A DNA stretch of 59,866 nt from Ilumatobacteraceae bacterium (GCA_017853385.1 JAFMJR010000004.1:1-59866), one strand, 5' to 3'. Counted from the first letter of the stretch, positions 46,270-56,408 are shown. Numbers and translations: made by a program. Notes: a model not told the origin generated them from the letters alone.

Positions 46270-47388
46270 CTATCTGCGCTGTTTTTTACGTGGTCGTGGC
46301 GGATGACTGAGAGCTGCGGACACCGAGGCGACTTCACGAGAAGCGTTTTCAGACGCACGCTCACTGGAAACCTCAGCAGCAACAACTCGCGCGGCTTTCT
46401 TTCCCGTGCCAGCAATTCGCGCCATTTCATCACCTAAATGCAGCTCGTTTGCCATTGATTTGAATTTAGTTTCACGTGTTTTCAAAATTCCAAGTAATGG
46501 CGTCGCGATATAGATGGATGAATACGCTCCGAGCATCAATCCAACAAGCAATGCAAGGGCAAATTCCTGAAGCGCAACAGCACCCAGAACCCAAGAGCCA
46601 AGCACGAGCAATGAAAGCACTGGCATCACTGCGGCAAGCGATGTGTTGATTGAGCGCATCAACACTTGATTCATAGAAATATTCGTAATGTCGCCATAGG
46701 ACACACGCGAAGCCGAAAAACGCTTGGTGTTGTCGTGCACTTTGTCAAACACCACGATGGTGTCATACAGAGAGAAACCCAAAATGGTGAGGAATGCAAT
46801 CACCGTTGCTGGGGTGACTGAGAAACCAATCACCGAATACACGCCGACGCTGATTAATACGTCATGGGCCATGGCTGCGATCGCCGAAACTGCCATTTTC
46901 CATTCGAACCGCCATGCGATGTACAGCGAAACAACCAGGAAGAATACGAGCAGAGCACGCACTGCTTTTTCGGTAATACTTCGCCCCCACGATGAACTCA
47001 CCAGCGCAACGCTGACATCATCTGTTTTCACTCCAGCCTTTTCCGCCAATGCCGTCTGAACTGCAGACTTCACTGCCTCAGACTCAGCTCCAACTTGAGC
47101 ACGAATTCGATCACCGTCTGATCCATTAAGCACTTGAATCTTGGCATCACCCGAATCGACTCCGTTTTGGTCAAGTATCGCCTGCACATCTTCAACGGTC
47201 AACGTTGCAGCCGGAACCTCCCAAGCAACGCCACCTTCGAAGTCCATTCCCAAGTTCAACCCACGGGTAAACAAAGACACCACAGTGATCACCATGAGTG
47301 CAATTGAAATTCCGAACCCCAGCCAGCGACGACCAAAAAAATTGAACGTGGTTTCGCCTCGATATAAACGACCAAGATTTCCACTCAT
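46270..47388 (-). CDS. secF: Protein translocase subunit SecF
   Basis: RND-type partner of SecD that uses the proton gradient to aid Sec export; 372 aa. Six membrane helices, a periplasmic loop opening with GLNLGMDFEGGVAWEV, and the SecF signature GFSLYDTIVVFDKVHDN. The last 70 residues are cytoplasmic, rich in Ala/Arg/Ser and end in a basic RPRKKQRR, a tail common in actinobacteria. It overlaps secD by four bases. Confidence 0.95.
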   Translation of the reverse strand: MSGNLGRLYRGETTFNFFGRRWLGFGISIALMVITVVSLFTRGLNLGMDFEGGVAWEVPAATLTVEDVQAILDQNGVDSGDAKIQVLNGSDGDRIRAQVGAESEAVKSAVQTALAEKAGVKTDDVSVALVSSSWGRSITEKAVRALLVFFLVVSLYIAWRFEWKMAVSAIAAMAHDVLISVGVYSVIGFSVTPATVIAFLTILGFSLYDTIVVFDKVHDNTKRFSASRVSYGDITNISMNQVLMRSINTSLAAVMPVLSLLVLGSWVLGAVALQEFALALLVGLMLGAYSSIYIATPLLGILKTRETKFKSMANELHLGDEMARIAGTGKKAARVVAAEVSSERASENASREVASVSAALSHPPRPRKKQRR

Positions 47389-48944
47389 GCCGCCACCTCC
47401 TTTGCAACCTTCACGCCAAGCACGTTTCTACCTGCCATGAACTTTGAACGCGCAAGCAACAGCATTGCTGGTCTTGTGAATAGATAGGCCACGAAAATAT
47501 CTGAAAGTGTTGAAAGACCTAAGAAGAAGGCGAACCCGCGAACAGAGCCGACAGTCAATTTCCACAAAATGATTGCGCCAATAAACGAAACGGTGTCTGC
47601 AGCCACAATTGTTCTCCAAGCAGAAGCAAAACTTCGCTGCGCCGCTCCACGCATGGTCTTTCCACTTACCAACTCATCTTTGAGACGCTCAAAGAACACT
47701 ACGTACGAGTCGACAGTGACACCAATGGAAACGATGATTCCCGCAACTCCCGAAAGCGTGAGCGCCAAACCATTTGTTTTGGACAAATAAGCAATGATGC
47801 TCCAGAGGAATACGCCAGATACCGCTAAACCACCGATCACCACAATCGTGAGCAGTCGGTAATAGAAGAAAAAGAACAACATCACGAGCAAAACACCAAA
47901 TAGACCAGAGATAATTGCGGCGCGAAGCGAGTCTTTACCAAGAGTTGGTGAAACTGTTTGCACTGTTGCAACATTGAACTTCACCGGAACCGCACCGAAC
48001 TCAAGAATCTTTGCTAGATCGCGCGCTTCAGCTTCGGTGAAGCTTCCAGAGATCTGCACTGTTCCACCTGTGAATTCCGCTTGTTGCACCACTGGTGCCG
48101 AAATCACTGTGCCGTCGAGCGCAATGGCAATTTGGCCTGTTGGGCAGGTTGCATCTTTGTTAAAGCAACGTGTTGATAATGCGTTCCAAATGTCTTCGCC
48201 TGCTGAGCCCTTCAACAAACCAACTACAACACTCCACTCGCCATTGTTGATTTCGGCTGTCGCGTCATTACTAAACACCAATCCGGAAGCGCCTGCAGGA
48301 CCCGCCGAATACACGTCCCCTTTATTTCCGAGCAGCACGACTGTCGCATTCGGGTCGTTTGCATCCTGATTAGCAAGAATCTCATCCAAAGATGGCGAGT
48401 CGGTTGTTGCGCCCGCAACGGTGGTGCTTGCTGCTGTAGTTGTAGGTGGCGCAGTGGTCACAGGAACTGTTGTGGCTGTAACTCGACGAGCACTACCTGG
48501 GCCACTTGGCGCTGGCAATGTGGAATCAACAACCGATGTTGCACTACCCGGAACAGTCGTTGCACCGGGAAGCGTTGTTTCGGTAGTTGGGTTGATGGTG
48601 CCTGCTTGCAACACAGGACGCAACAGCACCTGGCCCTGTTTGCCAATAATGTCGAGTGCTCGCTGCTGGTCTTCCACACCTGGAAGGTTCACCACAACGG
48701 TGTCACCTTGGCGAATGATTTCAGGTTCAGCAACGCCGATTGAATCCACTCGCGACCGAATAATGCTTACAGCAACGTCAAGCGCTTTCGCATCGTAAGA
48801 ACCTTCTGGCTGCAACGTGACTGATGCTCCGCCTTGAAGATCTAAACCAAGTGATGGGACATTGCCTGCGACGAGATTGCCAACAAGCAATCCCAACACC
48901 ACAACAATTACACCAACGAGCGAAAGAACTAAACGTCGAACCAT
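47385..48944 (-). CDS. secD: Protein translocase subunit SecD
   Basis: 519 aa. An N-terminal membrane helix (about 7-28) is followed by LGLDLQGGASVTL, the P1 head and a Thr/Ala/Pro/Ser-rich linker at about residues 112-190, then the C-terminal SecD domain with GVAGIIVSIGVTVDSYVVFFERL. The linker is low-complexity with repeated TT and VP units and probably extends outside the membrane. Gene order yajC-secD-secF is standard. Confidence 0.94.
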   Translation of the reverse strand: MVRRLVLSLVGVIVVVLGLLVGNLVAGNVPSLGLDLQGGASVTLQPEGSYDAKALDVAVSIIRSRVDSIGVAEPEIIRQGDTVVVNLPGVEDQQRALDIIGKQGQVLLRPVLQAGTINPTTETTLPGATTVPGSATSVVDSTLPAPSGPGSARRVTATTVPVTTAPPTTTAASTTVAGATTDSPSLDEILANQDANDPNATVVLLGNKGDVYSAGPAGASGLVFSNDATAEINNGEWSVVVGLLKGSAGEDIWNALSTRCFNKDATCPTGQIAIALDGTVISAPVVQQAEFTGGTVQISGSFTEAEARDLAKILEFGAVPVKFNVATVQTVSPTLGKDSLRAAIISGLFGVLLVMLFFFFYYRLLTIVVIGGLAVSGVFLWSIIAYLSKTNGLALTLSGVAGIIVSIGVTVDSYVVFFERLKDELVSGKTMRGAAQRSFASAWRTIVAADTVSFIGAIILWKLTVGSVRGFAFFLGLSTLSDIFVAYLFTRPAMLLLARSKFMAGRNVLGVKVAKEVAA

Positions 48945-48956
48945 GCTGAATGTTTT

Positions 48957-49298
48957 CTACTTCTGCTCTGCAGTTGGGTTAGCTGGATCTGGAGTTTTCC
49001 CCGCGACAGCCGAGCGATTGATACGGAATTCAACACCGGTATTGGCCTCAAACCAAATGTATGGCTTGTCGTCTTCAATCTGTGAGATGTAGCCATAAAT
49101 ACCTGAATTCAGAACGACATGATCGCCTTCAGCCAATGCGCTCTGCAATTCTTTTGCCTCACGGGCCCGTTTACGTTGCGGGCGGATGAGCACGAAATAC
49201 ATCGCGCCAAAGATGACAATGATTGGCAAAAAACTCAGCGGGGAGCTCGAACTTGACGATGAACTCGCTGCGGCAAGTACTGAATTGATGTGGAACAT
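48957..49298 (-). CDS. yajC: Preprotein translocase accessory protein YajC
   Basis: Small membrane protein of the SecDF-YajC complex; 113 aa from ATG 49298 (115 aa from ATG 49304). Eight consecutive serines precede the membrane helix FLPIIVIFGAMYFVLI, which is followed by the signature RPQRKRAREAKELQ and a small beta domain (GDHVVLNSGIYGYI). The frame remains open to 49385, but that part lies in tgt and is unrelated. TAGAGT at 49312-49307 lies eight bases before ATG 49298, which favours this start. Confidence 0.9.
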   Translation of the reverse strand: MFHINSVLAAASSSSSSSSPLSFLPIIVIFGAMYFVLIRPQRKRAREAKELQSALAEGDHVVLNSGIYGYISQIEDDKPYIWFEANTGVEFRINRSAVAGKTPDPANPTAEQK

Positions 49299-49306
49299 AG
49301 GCATTG

Positions 49307-49312
49307 ACTCTA
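49307..49312 (-). promoter_or_regulatory. -10 box of yajC-secD-secF
   Basis: TAGAGT ends eight bases before ATG 49298 but only two before ATG 49304. If it is used, the transcript is leaderless from 49298. It lies in the 53-base gap after tgt. Confidence 0.4.
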
Positions 49313-49351
49313 CTAGCCAAGGCCATGCCAACAGGGTCGCTTGTTGTGGAT

Positions 49352-50473
49352 CTACGAAGCAGTTGAGCCCATTGCGTTGCCCCAAACTGCAAGAATCTCT
49401 TGCCTCAAGGAGGCGAATGATCCCTCAATGATTGCCCTACGCATGTGGTTCATTAGCTCAATCGTCCAAGCCACGTTGTGCAAAGAAACGAGACGTGATG
49501 CAGTTGGCTCTCCCACTTGAAACAGATGTCGAATGTAGCCGCGCGTATGTCGTCGACACACCATGCATGAACATCGCGCATCAATTGGATCATCGCTTAG
49601 TACGTACTCTGCACGTTTCAAATTGACACGACCAGTTGAAGTCAGCGCCGTTCCATGGCGCCCAAGTCGGGTTTGCAATACGCAATCAAATTGGTCAACT
49701 CCAAGGTTCACGGCTTCAACCAACGATGCGGGATCACCAACCCCCATGAGATAACGAGGACGATTAGCAGGTAAATGCGCTACCGCAGAAGCGAGTGCCG
49801 GCACCATTTCATCGCGAGTTTCTCCAACCGACAGACCACCAATGCCATAACCATCAAATTGCAGCTCTGCCGTGCGTTGTGCACTTTCTGCTCGCATGTT
49901 CACATCAATTCCACCTTGCACAATGCCAAACAGCGATTGGTCCTCGCGCGAATGCGTTTGTCGTGCGCGCGCTGCCCACATTGACGTACGTTCAAGAGCG
50001 GTGCGAACGACATGAGGTGCTGAAGGAAGCGGTGGACAAACATCCAACACCATTTGAATGTCGGCACCAAGTAGTTGCTGTGTTAGCACTGCAGACTCTG
50101 GTGTAAATCGATGCTTAGATCCGTCATAGGTTGACTTAAACGTCACTCCATCGTCGTCAACGTCAGGATCAAGTGAAAAAACCTGGAAGCCACCCGAATC
50201 TGTGAGCGTGAGTCCTCCCCAACCTGCGAAAGCACCGAGTCCACCAAAGCGAGCAACAGTTTCGGCACCAGGTCGCAACATGAGGTGATACGTATTGCCC
50301 AACACAATTTGAGCGCCTAATTCCTCATAGTCCGAAGCACTCAAGTACTTAATCGCTCCCCGCGTTCCAACTGGCATAAAACACGGCGTGGTATAGGTGC
50401 CTCGATGAGTTGTTGCTACTCCTGCTCTTGCACCACCATCACGTGCAACTTCGGCAAACTCAACTGGAAACAT
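49352..50473 (-). CDS. tgt: tRNA-guanine transglycosylase
   Basis: Exchanges guanine for the queuine precursor preQ1 in GUN anticodons; 373 aa. The catalytic Asp is in LTDSGGFQVFSL, the GIVQGG motif is present and the zinc site is CSCMVCRRH. It begins 14 bases inside queA, with which it forms the queuosine pair. Genes for making preQ1 are not in the window. Confidence 0.95.
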   Translation of the reverse strand: MFPVEFAEVARDGGARAGVATTHRGTYTTPCFMPVGTRGAIKYLSASDYEELGAQIVLGNTYHLMLRPGAETVARFGGLGAFAGWGGLTLTDSGGFQVFSLDPDVDDDGVTFKSTYDGSKHRFTPESAVLTQQLLGADIQMVLDVCPPLPSAPHVVRTALERTSMWAARARQTHSREDQSLFGIVQGGIDVNMRAESAQRTAELQFDGYGIGGLSVGETRDEMVPALASAVAHLPANRPRYLMGVGDPASLVEAVNLGVDQFDCVLQTRLGRHGTALTSTGRVNLKRAEYVLSDDPIDARCSCMVCRRHTRGYIRHLFQVGEPTASRLVSLHNVAWTIELMNHMRRAIIEGSFASLRQEILAVWGNAMGSTAS

Positions 50474-51497
50474 TTGCTACACGGTACAACAGCATCGCAT
50501 CTCCAAACGACAGCATTCGATACTTGCGCTCAATTGCTTGCGCATATAGCGATTTCCATCGAGTACCCACGAATGCTTGAACCATTAACAACAACGTTGT
50601 GCGCGGCATATGGAAATTTGTCATCATCACATCGACAATTTTCCATTCATAACCCGGAGTTATAAACAAATTGGTTCTTCCACGCAAGGAATCAAAAGTT
50701 GCGGCACTTTCCAAAGCTCGGGTGGCTGTCGTGCCAATTGCAATCACTCGGCTTCCCGTCGATTTCGCTTGCAGACAGACATCTAACGTTTCCTGCGGCA
50801 CGTGATATGACTCAGTATGAATTACGTGATCAAGCGGATTTTCTGTGGAGATTGGCTTAAAGGTGTCAAGTCCAACGACGAGTTCAACCTCGCAAATAGT
50901 CACTCCGATTGCCCGAATTCTGTCAAGCAACTCTGGTGTGAAGTGCAACCCTGCTGTCGGCGCAGCAGACGACTTTTGATCGTGAGAAAAAACTGTTTGG
51001 TATCGATCTTTGTCTTGCAACGACGTCGTGATGTATGGCGGTAACGGAATTTCACCAATTTCCATCAACATGTTCATCACATCATGTTCTGAGTTTGCGA
51101 GAAACCGAACCATGAAGGTGTCGCCAGCTTGCGACCTTTCGCCAATTGCCAACACTGCTCGCCCTTGGTTATCAACTAACTCTTCGCCCAGTGCGAGTTT
51201 CCCTCCAGGTCGAACAAGCGCATCCCACTCCAACGTCTTTACATTCACTGCTTCAAGTAAAAGAACTTCTACCGCTCCGCCAGTTTTTCGCTTGAGTTTC
51301 AGTCGAGCGGGCAACACTCGCGTGTGGTTCACTACTAAAACATCTCCTGGGCGCAGATACTCGGTGATGTCACGAACGATGCGATGCTCAACTACATCAG
51401 GAGAAGCGACCATGAGCCGAGCAGCATCCCGAGGCTCAATTGGCGTCTGCGCAATGAGCTCGCTCGGTAATTCATAGTCAATTTCTGAAATGTCCAA
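50460..51497 (-). CDS. queA: tRNA preQ1(34) S-adenosylmethionine ribosyltransferase-isomerase
   Basis: Uses SAM as ribosyl donor to build epoxyqueuosine on tRNA; 345 aa. Family segments are YELPSELIAQTPIEPRDAAR, VLVVNHTRVLPARL and the C-terminal TNFHMPRTTLLLMVQAF. The start is TTG at 51497; no ATG is near the conserved N-terminus. TAGGTT lies seven bases before the TTG, so a leaderless transcript with a TTG start is implied. Confidence 0.95.
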   Translation of the reverse strand: MDISEIDYELPSELIAQTPIEPRDAARLMVASPDVVEHRIVRDITEYLRPGDVLVVNHTRVLPARLKLKRKTGGAVEVLLLEAVNVKTLEWDALVRPGGKLALGEELVDNQGRAVLAIGERSQAGDTFMVRFLANSEHDVMNMLMEIGEIPLPPYITTSLQDKDRYQTVFSHDQKSSAAPTAGLHFTPELLDRIRAIGVTICEVELVVGLDTFKPISTENPLDHVIHTESYHVPQETLDVCLQAKSTGSRVIAIGTTATRALESAATFDSLRGRTNLFITPGYEWKIVDVMMTNFHMPRTTLLLMVQAFVGTRWKSLYAQAIERKYRMLSFGDAMLLYRVANVSS

Positions 51498-51504
51498 GAC
51501 TCAA

Positions 51505-51510
51505 AACCTA
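51505..51510 (-). promoter_or_regulatory. -10 box of queA-tgt
   Basis: TAGGTT ends seven bases before the queA TTG start in the 33-base gap after ruvB. No Shine-Dalgarno is present. Confidence 0.45.
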
Positions 51511-51530
51511 CAAGCGCAGAATGCGAGTAG

Positions 51531-52559
51531 TTAGCTAAAGAGATGAGGATCTTGCGCGGGCGGCTCTAGTCCAAGATGTGTCCAAGCCGAGGCCATGGCC
51601 ACACGACCACGTGGAGTTCGAGCGATGAAGCCTTGCTGAATGAGAAATGGCTCGTATACGTCTTCAATAGTTTCCGTTTGCTCGCTAACGCTGATTGCCA
51701 AAGTAGATAGCCCAACAGGCCCACCATTGAACTGTTGACAAATTGCACTCAGCACTGCCCTGTCAACTTTGTCCAACCCTCGGTCATCTACACCAAATAC
51801 TGAAAGTGCTTCTCGGGCAGATGCTTGATTCACTTTGCCATTTCCTCGAACTTCAGCAAAGTCGCGAACTCGACGTAACAGTCGATTCGCGATGCGCGGA
51901 GTACCTCGTGACCTTCGCGCTATTTCAGATGATCCCTGGTCGTCAATTGTTACATCCAAGATTCCGGCAGCGCGGCTAACAATCTGCTGGAGTTCTTCGT
52001 TGTCGTAATAATCGAGTCGAGCGACTAAACCGAAACGATCACGCAGAGGCCCGGTGATCATTCCCGTACGAGTTGTTGCACCAATCAAGGTAAAACGCGG
52101 AAGTGTTAATCGGATTGAGGAAGCAGCTGGTCCTTTTCCAACGACGATGTCAATCTGAAAATCTTCCATCGCTGGATACAGAATCTCTTCCACCGTCCGT
52201 GACAACCGATGGATTTCATCAATAAACAAAACGTCATTGGGCTCCAATTTCGTGAGAATTGCCGCAAGATCACCTGCTCGCTCAAGCGCTGGGCCAGAGG
52301 TGATGTGAATATGAGCCTTCATCTCCGATGCAACAATTGACGCCATTGTTGTTTTCCCTAATCCCGGTGGCCCAGCAAGCAAAATATGGTCAGCCGCTTG
52401 ACCTCGACGTCGCGCTGCTTCAAGCACGATGCCCAGATGTTCTTTCAATTCACGTTGACCGACAAATTCGTCTAGCGATTTTGGACGCAATCCCGTTTCT
52501 TCAGCGAGCTCGATTGAATCTTCAGCGCGAAACTGTGGATCAACAAATTCTTCACGCAC
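51531..52559 (-). CDS. ruvB: Holliday junction helicase RuvB
   Basis: Hexameric AAA+ motor of branch migration; 342 aa. Walker A GPPGLGKT, Walker [10 protein letters not shown], sensor 1 GATTRTG and the C-terminal winged helix (RTPRGRVA) are intact. GTG at 52559 overlaps the ruvA stop by eight bases. It ends the ruvC-ruvA-ruvB unit. Confidence 0.97.
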   Translation of the reverse strand: MREEFVDPQFRAEDSIELAEETGLRPKSLDEFVGQRELKEHLGIVLEAARRRGQAADHILLAGPPGLGKTTMASIVASEMKAHIHITSGPALERAGDLAAILTKLEPNDVLFIDEIHRLSRTVEEILYPAMEDFQIDIVVGKGPAASSIRLTLPRFTLIGATTRTGMITGPLRDRFGLVARLDYYDNEELQQIVSRAAGILDVTIDDQGSSEIARRSRGTPRIANRLLRRVRDFAEVRGNGKVNQASAREALSVFGVDDRGLDKVDRAVLSAICQQFNGGPVGLSTLAISVSEQTETIEDVYEPFLIQQGFIARTPRGRVAMASAWTHLGLEPPAQDPHLFS

Positions 52560-53145
52560 GGCGAACTCCTAATGCATTTAGAGCCTGCCTCAGCACTTGT
52601 TCGGCAGAATCTGCGGCAGACAAATCACGCAACACTTCACGAATTTCTTCGCTTGAATAGCCCAGACCAGTTAATGCTTCTCTCACGTCGGTCATTACCG
52701 AAGTACCTGCAGGTCGACTTTCATCAACAACATCAAGAATTGGTAGTTGCAATTTTCCACGCAATTCGATGAGCAAACGTTCTGCAGTCTTTTTTCCAAC
52801 TCCTGGCACGAGTGTGAGCGCGCCATGATCGTTGGTAGCAACAATGTCAATGAGCGCCCGCGGCGAATGCGTAGCCAAGATAGACATTGCCATACTCGGA
52901 CCAATACCATGCGTTGCAATCAGGGTGTCAAAGGCCAAGCGCTCTTCTTTTTCTAGGAATCCAAAAAGAGTTTGAGCATCTTCGCGAATGTGATGATGCA
53001 CATACATAAACGCATGTGAAGTCGGTTCGAGTTCGGCCAAAGTGCGCGGCGTTACATGCACCAAGTAACCAACCCCCGCAACCTCAAGCAACACCGTTGA
53101 ACCGGCATTGCGTTCAACTACTACTCCGCGCAGCGAACCAATCAC
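52552..53145 (-). CDS. ruvA: Holliday junction binding protein RuvA
   Basis: Tetramer that clamps the four-way junction; 197 aa. The open frame reaches 53208, but the GTG at 53145 overlapping the ruvC stop as GTGA starts the conserved [10 protein letters not shown]. The OB domain is followed by helix-hairpin-helix motifs ([10 protein letters not shown] and [14 protein letters not shown], about 70-125) and a C-terminal RuvB-binding domain with [13 protein letters not shown]. Confidence 0.96.
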   Translation of the reverse strand: MIGSLRGVVVERNAGSTVLLEVAGVGYLVHVTPRTLAELEPTSHAFMYVHHHIREDAQTLFGFLEKEERLAFDTLIATHGIGPSMAMSILATHSPRALIDIVATNDHGALTLVPGVGKKTAERLLIELRGKLQLPILDVVDESRPAGTSVMTDVREALTGLGYSSEEIREVLRDLSAADSAEQVLRQALNALGVRRA

Positions 53146-53675
53146 GCGCGTGCTCCAATTGATGCACGCTTCACACTGTTTGACAACGGCGATACAGCCA
53201 TATGACAAAGAGCAATAGCTGCTGCGTCAGCAGCATCTGCAGGTTGAGGCAATGAGTTGAGTCCAAGCCGACGTTGCACCATTTTTTGCACTTGCAACTT
53301 ATTTGCAGTTCCAGAACCGGCGACAGAGCTTTTCACTTGGCTTGGCGTGTATTGCACAACTTCTATTCCAAGCTTGTAAGCCAGCGCCAACACCAAGCCA
53401 CTCACCTGACCAACACTCATTGCAGTGCGCACATTGTTTTGAAAAAACACCTGCTCAACCGCAATTGCACATGGCTGAACATCGGCGATCAATTGCTCCA
53501 GATCAATTTGCAACGTGGCCAACCGCCTCGGCAGCGAGTCTTCCTTGGGTGAACTCAACACTCCCATAGACAACAATGAAGCGGCACCGCCAGGCTGAGG
53601 CGACAAAGCCGCATACCCACACCGTGTGAGCCCTGGGTCAATGCCCAGCACCACTGTGGAGGTTGGGGCGAACAT
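53142..53675 (-). CDS. ruvC: Crossover junction endonuclease RuvC
   Basis: Resolves Holliday junctions; 177 aa, RNase H fold. The acidic residues are in GIDPGLTRCGYA (first Asp), AIAVEQVFF (Glu) and the C-terminal ADAADAAAIALCH. The ATG has no Shine-Dalgarno; TAGGCT lies seven bases upstream. bcp separates it from yebC, which is normally its direct neighbour. Confidence 0.96.
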   Translation of the reverse strand: MFAPTSTVVLGIDPGLTRCGYAALSPQPGGAASLLSMGVLSSPKEDSLPRRLATLQIDLEQLIADVQPCAIAVEQVFFQNNVRTAMSVGQVSGLVLALAYKLGIEVVQYTPSQVKSSVAGSGTANKLQVQKMVQRRLGLNSLPQPADAADAAAIALCHMAVSPLSNSVKRASIGARA

Positions 53676-53682
53676 ATGTTCA

Positions 53683-53688
53683 AGCCTA
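53683..53688 (-). promoter_or_regulatory. -10 box of ruvCAB
   Basis: TAGGCT ends seven bases before the ruvC ATG in the 23-base gap after bcp. It fits the leaderless pattern. Confidence 0.45.
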
Positions 53689-53698
53689 GTTGGGGTTA

Positions 53699-54157
53699 CT
53701 AGCCGAGTTTGGCCTTTTCCACCGCCGCAACAAGTTCTTCTACGGGGCGATACGACAGGCCGGCAAGTGCACGATGGACATATCGAACAACGCCTTGACC
53801 ATCGATCACGAACACGCTTCTCCGCGGAAACCCAAGAGGTCCAAGAATTCCGTACTGCTTTGACACCTCTTTGTCGATGTCGGCTAGGAGCGGAAACTTG
53901 AAACCGTGCTTACCCGAAAACTCGTCGTGGCTGGCAACGTCTTGCGAAGAAATTCCGATTACCTGCGCGCCGACCATATCGAATTCGCTCATTTCATCGT
54001 TGTAAGCATTCAACTGCTTTGTGCACACCGGTGTGTTGTCACCTGGGTAAAACACCAGCACCACTGGTTGTCCGGCATAGTCAGACAATGAATACGACTT
54101 ACCGGCTGTTCCTGGAAGTGTAAACGCAGGTGCCTTATCGCCAACTTTAAGAGTCAT
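53699..54157 (-). CDS. bcp: Thiol peroxidase of the Bcp/AhpE type
   Basis: 152-aa peroxiredoxin reducing peroxides. The active-site motif is [12 protein letters not shown] with the peroxidatic cysteine C45, and the conserved Arg is in [11 protein letters not shown]45 is the only cysteine in the protein, so it is a 1-Cys enzyme that needs an external thiol for recycling. It overlaps yebC by four bases. Its position between yebC and ruvC is unusual. Confidence 0.93.
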   Translation of the reverse strand: MTLKVGDKAPAFTLPGTAGKSYSLSDYAGQPVVLVFYPGDNTPVCTKQLNAYNDEMSEFDMVGAQVIGISSQDVASHDEFSGKHGFKFPLLADIDKEVSKQYGILGPLGFPRRSVFVIDGQGVVRYVHRALAGLSYRPVEELVAAVEKAKLG

Positions 54158-54903
54158 TGCGCAACCTCATTTAGCAGGTCATCAGAAATATCAAAGTTTG
54201 AATACACATCTTGGACATCGTCATTGTCTTCGAGATCATCCATGATTTTGAGAATTGCCTTTGCGTCTGCTGCATCGGTAACTGCAACGCTCATCGATGA
54301 GACCATTGTGCTTGCTGCAGAAACTACTTTCATTCCCGCCTCTTCAAGAGCAGTTTTCAATTCAAACACTGTTGTTGAATCACAAGTCACGCGCCATGAA
54401 TCACCATCATCTAAAACATCTTCAGCACCATGATCAAGAGCAACCAACATCACTTCGTCTTCGCTAATAGTTTTTTCAATCTGCACGATTCCCTTACGCG
54501 AAAACTGCCAACCCACTGCACCTGGCTCTGCCATTGCGCCACCCGACTTACTAAACGCCATGCGTACGTCGGCAGCAGTTCTGTTTCGATTATTTGTTAA
54601 TGCATCAACGAGCATTGCAACACCACCCGGCGCGTAACCTTCGTACGTCACCGATTCAAATGCTGCACCTGTTTGCTCGCCGAGTCCACGCTTGATTGCG
54701 CGCTCAATTGCGTCATTCGTCATGTGAGCTGCTTTTGCTTTTTGAATAATGGTTCGCAATGTTGCATTGCTTGCAGGATCGCCCCCACCTTCGCGCGTAG
54801 CTACTTCAAGCTGACGCGACATTTTTGCAAATATCTTTCCGCGCGCAGCATCAATAGCGCCTTTCTTGCGCTTGATTGTTGCCCATTTGGAGTGACCCGA
54901 CAT
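54154..54903 (-). CDS. yebC: YebC/PmpR family regulator or translation factor
   Basis: 249 aa, begins [23 protein letters not shown], the family hallmark. The frame is open to 55056, but AGGAGG seven to eight bases before the ATG at 54903, embedded in the end of pdxT, sets the start. Members bind DNA and some have been linked to polyproline translation. The pdxS-pdxT-yebC order is conserved in actinobacteria. Confidence 0.94.
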   Translation of the reverse strand: MSGHSKWATIKRKKGAIDAARGKIFAKMSRQLEVATREGGGDPASNATLRTIIQKAKAAHMTNDAIERAIKRGLGEQTGAAFESVTYEGYAPGGVAMLVDALTNNRNRTAADVRMAFSKSGGAMAEPGAVGWQFSRKGIVQIEKTISEDEVMLVALDHGAEDVLDDGDSWRVTCDSTTVFELKTALEEAGMKVVSAASTMVSSMSVAVTDAADAKAILKIMDDLEDNDDVQDVYSNFDISDDLLNEVAQ

Positions 54904-54905
54904 GG

Positions 54906-55487
54906 CTATACCTCCTGAAGTAATCCGGTGAAGAGAGAATGAATTCTGGTGTCGTCGGTGAGTTCTGGATGGAATGATGCCACCATGACCGAGCCTTGTC
55001 GCGCCAACACCACATCGTCGCGATACTTGGCAAGCACCGTTACTTCTGGTCCGCAACGAACAATTTGAGGGGCGCGAATAAATACCGCGTGGAAATCGTC
55101 AGTAAGACCATCCACCGCAATATCGGTTTCAAAGCTGTCCACTTGACGACCGTAGGCATTACGTCGCACATCAATATCGATGGCCCCAAAACTTGTTTGA
55201 TCTGACCGACCGTCAAGCACGCCGCGAGCAAGAAGAATCATTCCCGCACACGTCCCGAACACAGGCATGCCCGCTTTGATTCGCGAATCAATCGCAGCAA
55301 ACAATCCCGATGTGGCAAGCAAATGCGACATCGTTGTCGACTCCCCACCCGGCATGACCAGTGCAGTAACCATTTCAAGATCGCTAGGCGTACGCACTTC
55401 TTGCGACGCGATGCCAAGTTTGGTTAATGACTGTTGATGAGCAAGAAAAGCGCCTTGCAACGCAAGGACGCCAACAACTGACGACAA
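54906..55487 (-). CDS. pdxT: Pyridoxal 5'-phosphate synthase glutaminase subunit
   Basis: Class I glutamine amidotransferase feeding ammonia to PdxS; 193 aa. The oxyanion segment PGGEST, the nucleophile C80 in FGTCAG, and the His/Glu pair in SFHPEL complete the triad. It lies 11 bases after pdxS and its 3' end contains the yebC ribosome site. Confidence 0.95.
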   Translation of the reverse strand: MSSVVGVLALQGAFLAHQQSLTKLGIASQEVRTPSDLEMVTALVMPGGESTTMSHLLATSGLFAAIDSRIKAGMPVFGTCAGMILLARGVLDGRSDQTSFGAIDIDVRRNAYGRQVDSFETDIAVDGLTDDFHAVFIRAPQIVRCGPEVTVLAKYRDDVVLARQGSVMVASFHPELTDDTRIHSLFTGLLQEV

Positions 55488-55498
55488 TGTGGACTGCT

Positions 55499-56395
55499 TT
55501 ACCAGCCGCGCTCGGCGTACCGTTCGTTGATCTGGTCCATTCCGATACCAGTCATTGGTGCACCAAGATTGCGGCTTACTTTTGCCAATACATCAGCGTC
55601 ACGGAAATGCGCAGTTGCTTGAACAATTGCTTTTGCGCGTGGCGATGGATCATCACTCTTAAAGATTCCTGAACCGACGAATACTGCCTCGGCACCAAGT
55701 TGCATAGCCAATGCCGCATCAGCAGGAGTTGCAATTCCGCCAGCGCAGAACAACGGAACTTGAAGCTTGCCGGTCTCTGCAATTTCTTGAACGAGAGGCA
55801 ACGGTGCACCAAGTTTCTTTGCCCAATCAAATAGTTCAGCAGAGTCCGCTTGAGTAATGCGGCGAATATCTCCGAGAATGTTTCGAAGATGTCGAACTGC
55901 CTCAACTACGTTTCCTGTGCCTGCTTCGCCCTTTGAACGAATCAAAGCTGCGCCTTCGCTGATTCGGCGAAGTGCTTCACCAAGATTTGTAGCACCACAC
56001 ACAAACGGTGCTTTGAAAGCGAATTTGTCAATGTGGTGAGTTTCGTCAGCAGGTGTGAGTACTTCTGACTCGTCAATGAAGTCCACACCAAGTGCTTGCA
56101 ATATTTGGGCTTCAACAAAGTGTCCGATACGAGCTTTTGCCATTACTGGAATAGTGACAGCAGCCTGAATACCTTCGATCATTTCTGGGTCGCTCATACG
56201 AGCAACGCCGCCATCGCGGCGAATATCAGCTGGTACTCGCTCCAATGCCATCACCGCAGTAGCGCCGGCGTCTTCAGCAATCTTGGCTTGCTCTGGGTTT
56301 ACTACGTCCATAATGACGCCGCCCTTGAGCATTTCTGCCAAGCCGCGATTCACCTTCATTTGCCCCAAAGCCGAGCTGCTCTTGCTAGTTGTCAT
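55499..56395 (-). CDS. pdxS: Pyridoxal 5'-phosphate synthase subunit PdxS
   Basis: Builds PLP from ribose 5-phosphate, glyceraldehyde 3-phosphate and ammonia; 298 aa, TIM barrel. D30 in MDVVNPEQA and K87 in [11 protein letters not shown] are the Schiff-base region residues. The frame is open to 56431, but the ATG at 56395 matches the family start and has TACGCT seven bases upstream. PLP serves enzymes such as ArgD in this window. Confidence 0.96.
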   Translation of the reverse strand: MTTSKSSSALGQMKVNRGLAEMLKGGVIMDVVNPEQAKIAEDAGATAVMALERVPADIRRDGGVARMSDPEMIEGIQAAVTIPVMAKARIGHFVEAQILQALGVDFIDESEVLTPADETHHIDKFAFKAPFVCGATNLGEALRRISEGAALIRSKGEAGTGNVVEAVRHLRNILGDIRRITQADSAELFDWAKKLGAPLPLVQEIAETGKLQVPLFCAGGIATPADAALAMQLGAEAVFVGSGIFKSDDPSPRAKAIVQATAHFRDADVLAKVSRNLGAPMTGIGMDQINERYAERGW

Positions 56396-56402
56396 GGCAT
56401 CA

Positions 56403-56408
56403 AGCGTA
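56403..56408 (-). promoter_or_regulatory. -10 box of pdxS-pdxT
   Basis: TACGCT ends seven bases before the pdxS ATG in the 65-base gap after the DUF3048 gene. It fits the leaderless pattern. Confidence 0.45.

Noticed and set aside
54904-55056. N-terminal extension of YebC
   Set aside because: The family begins at MSGHSKW, and AGGAGG is correctly placed for 54903.
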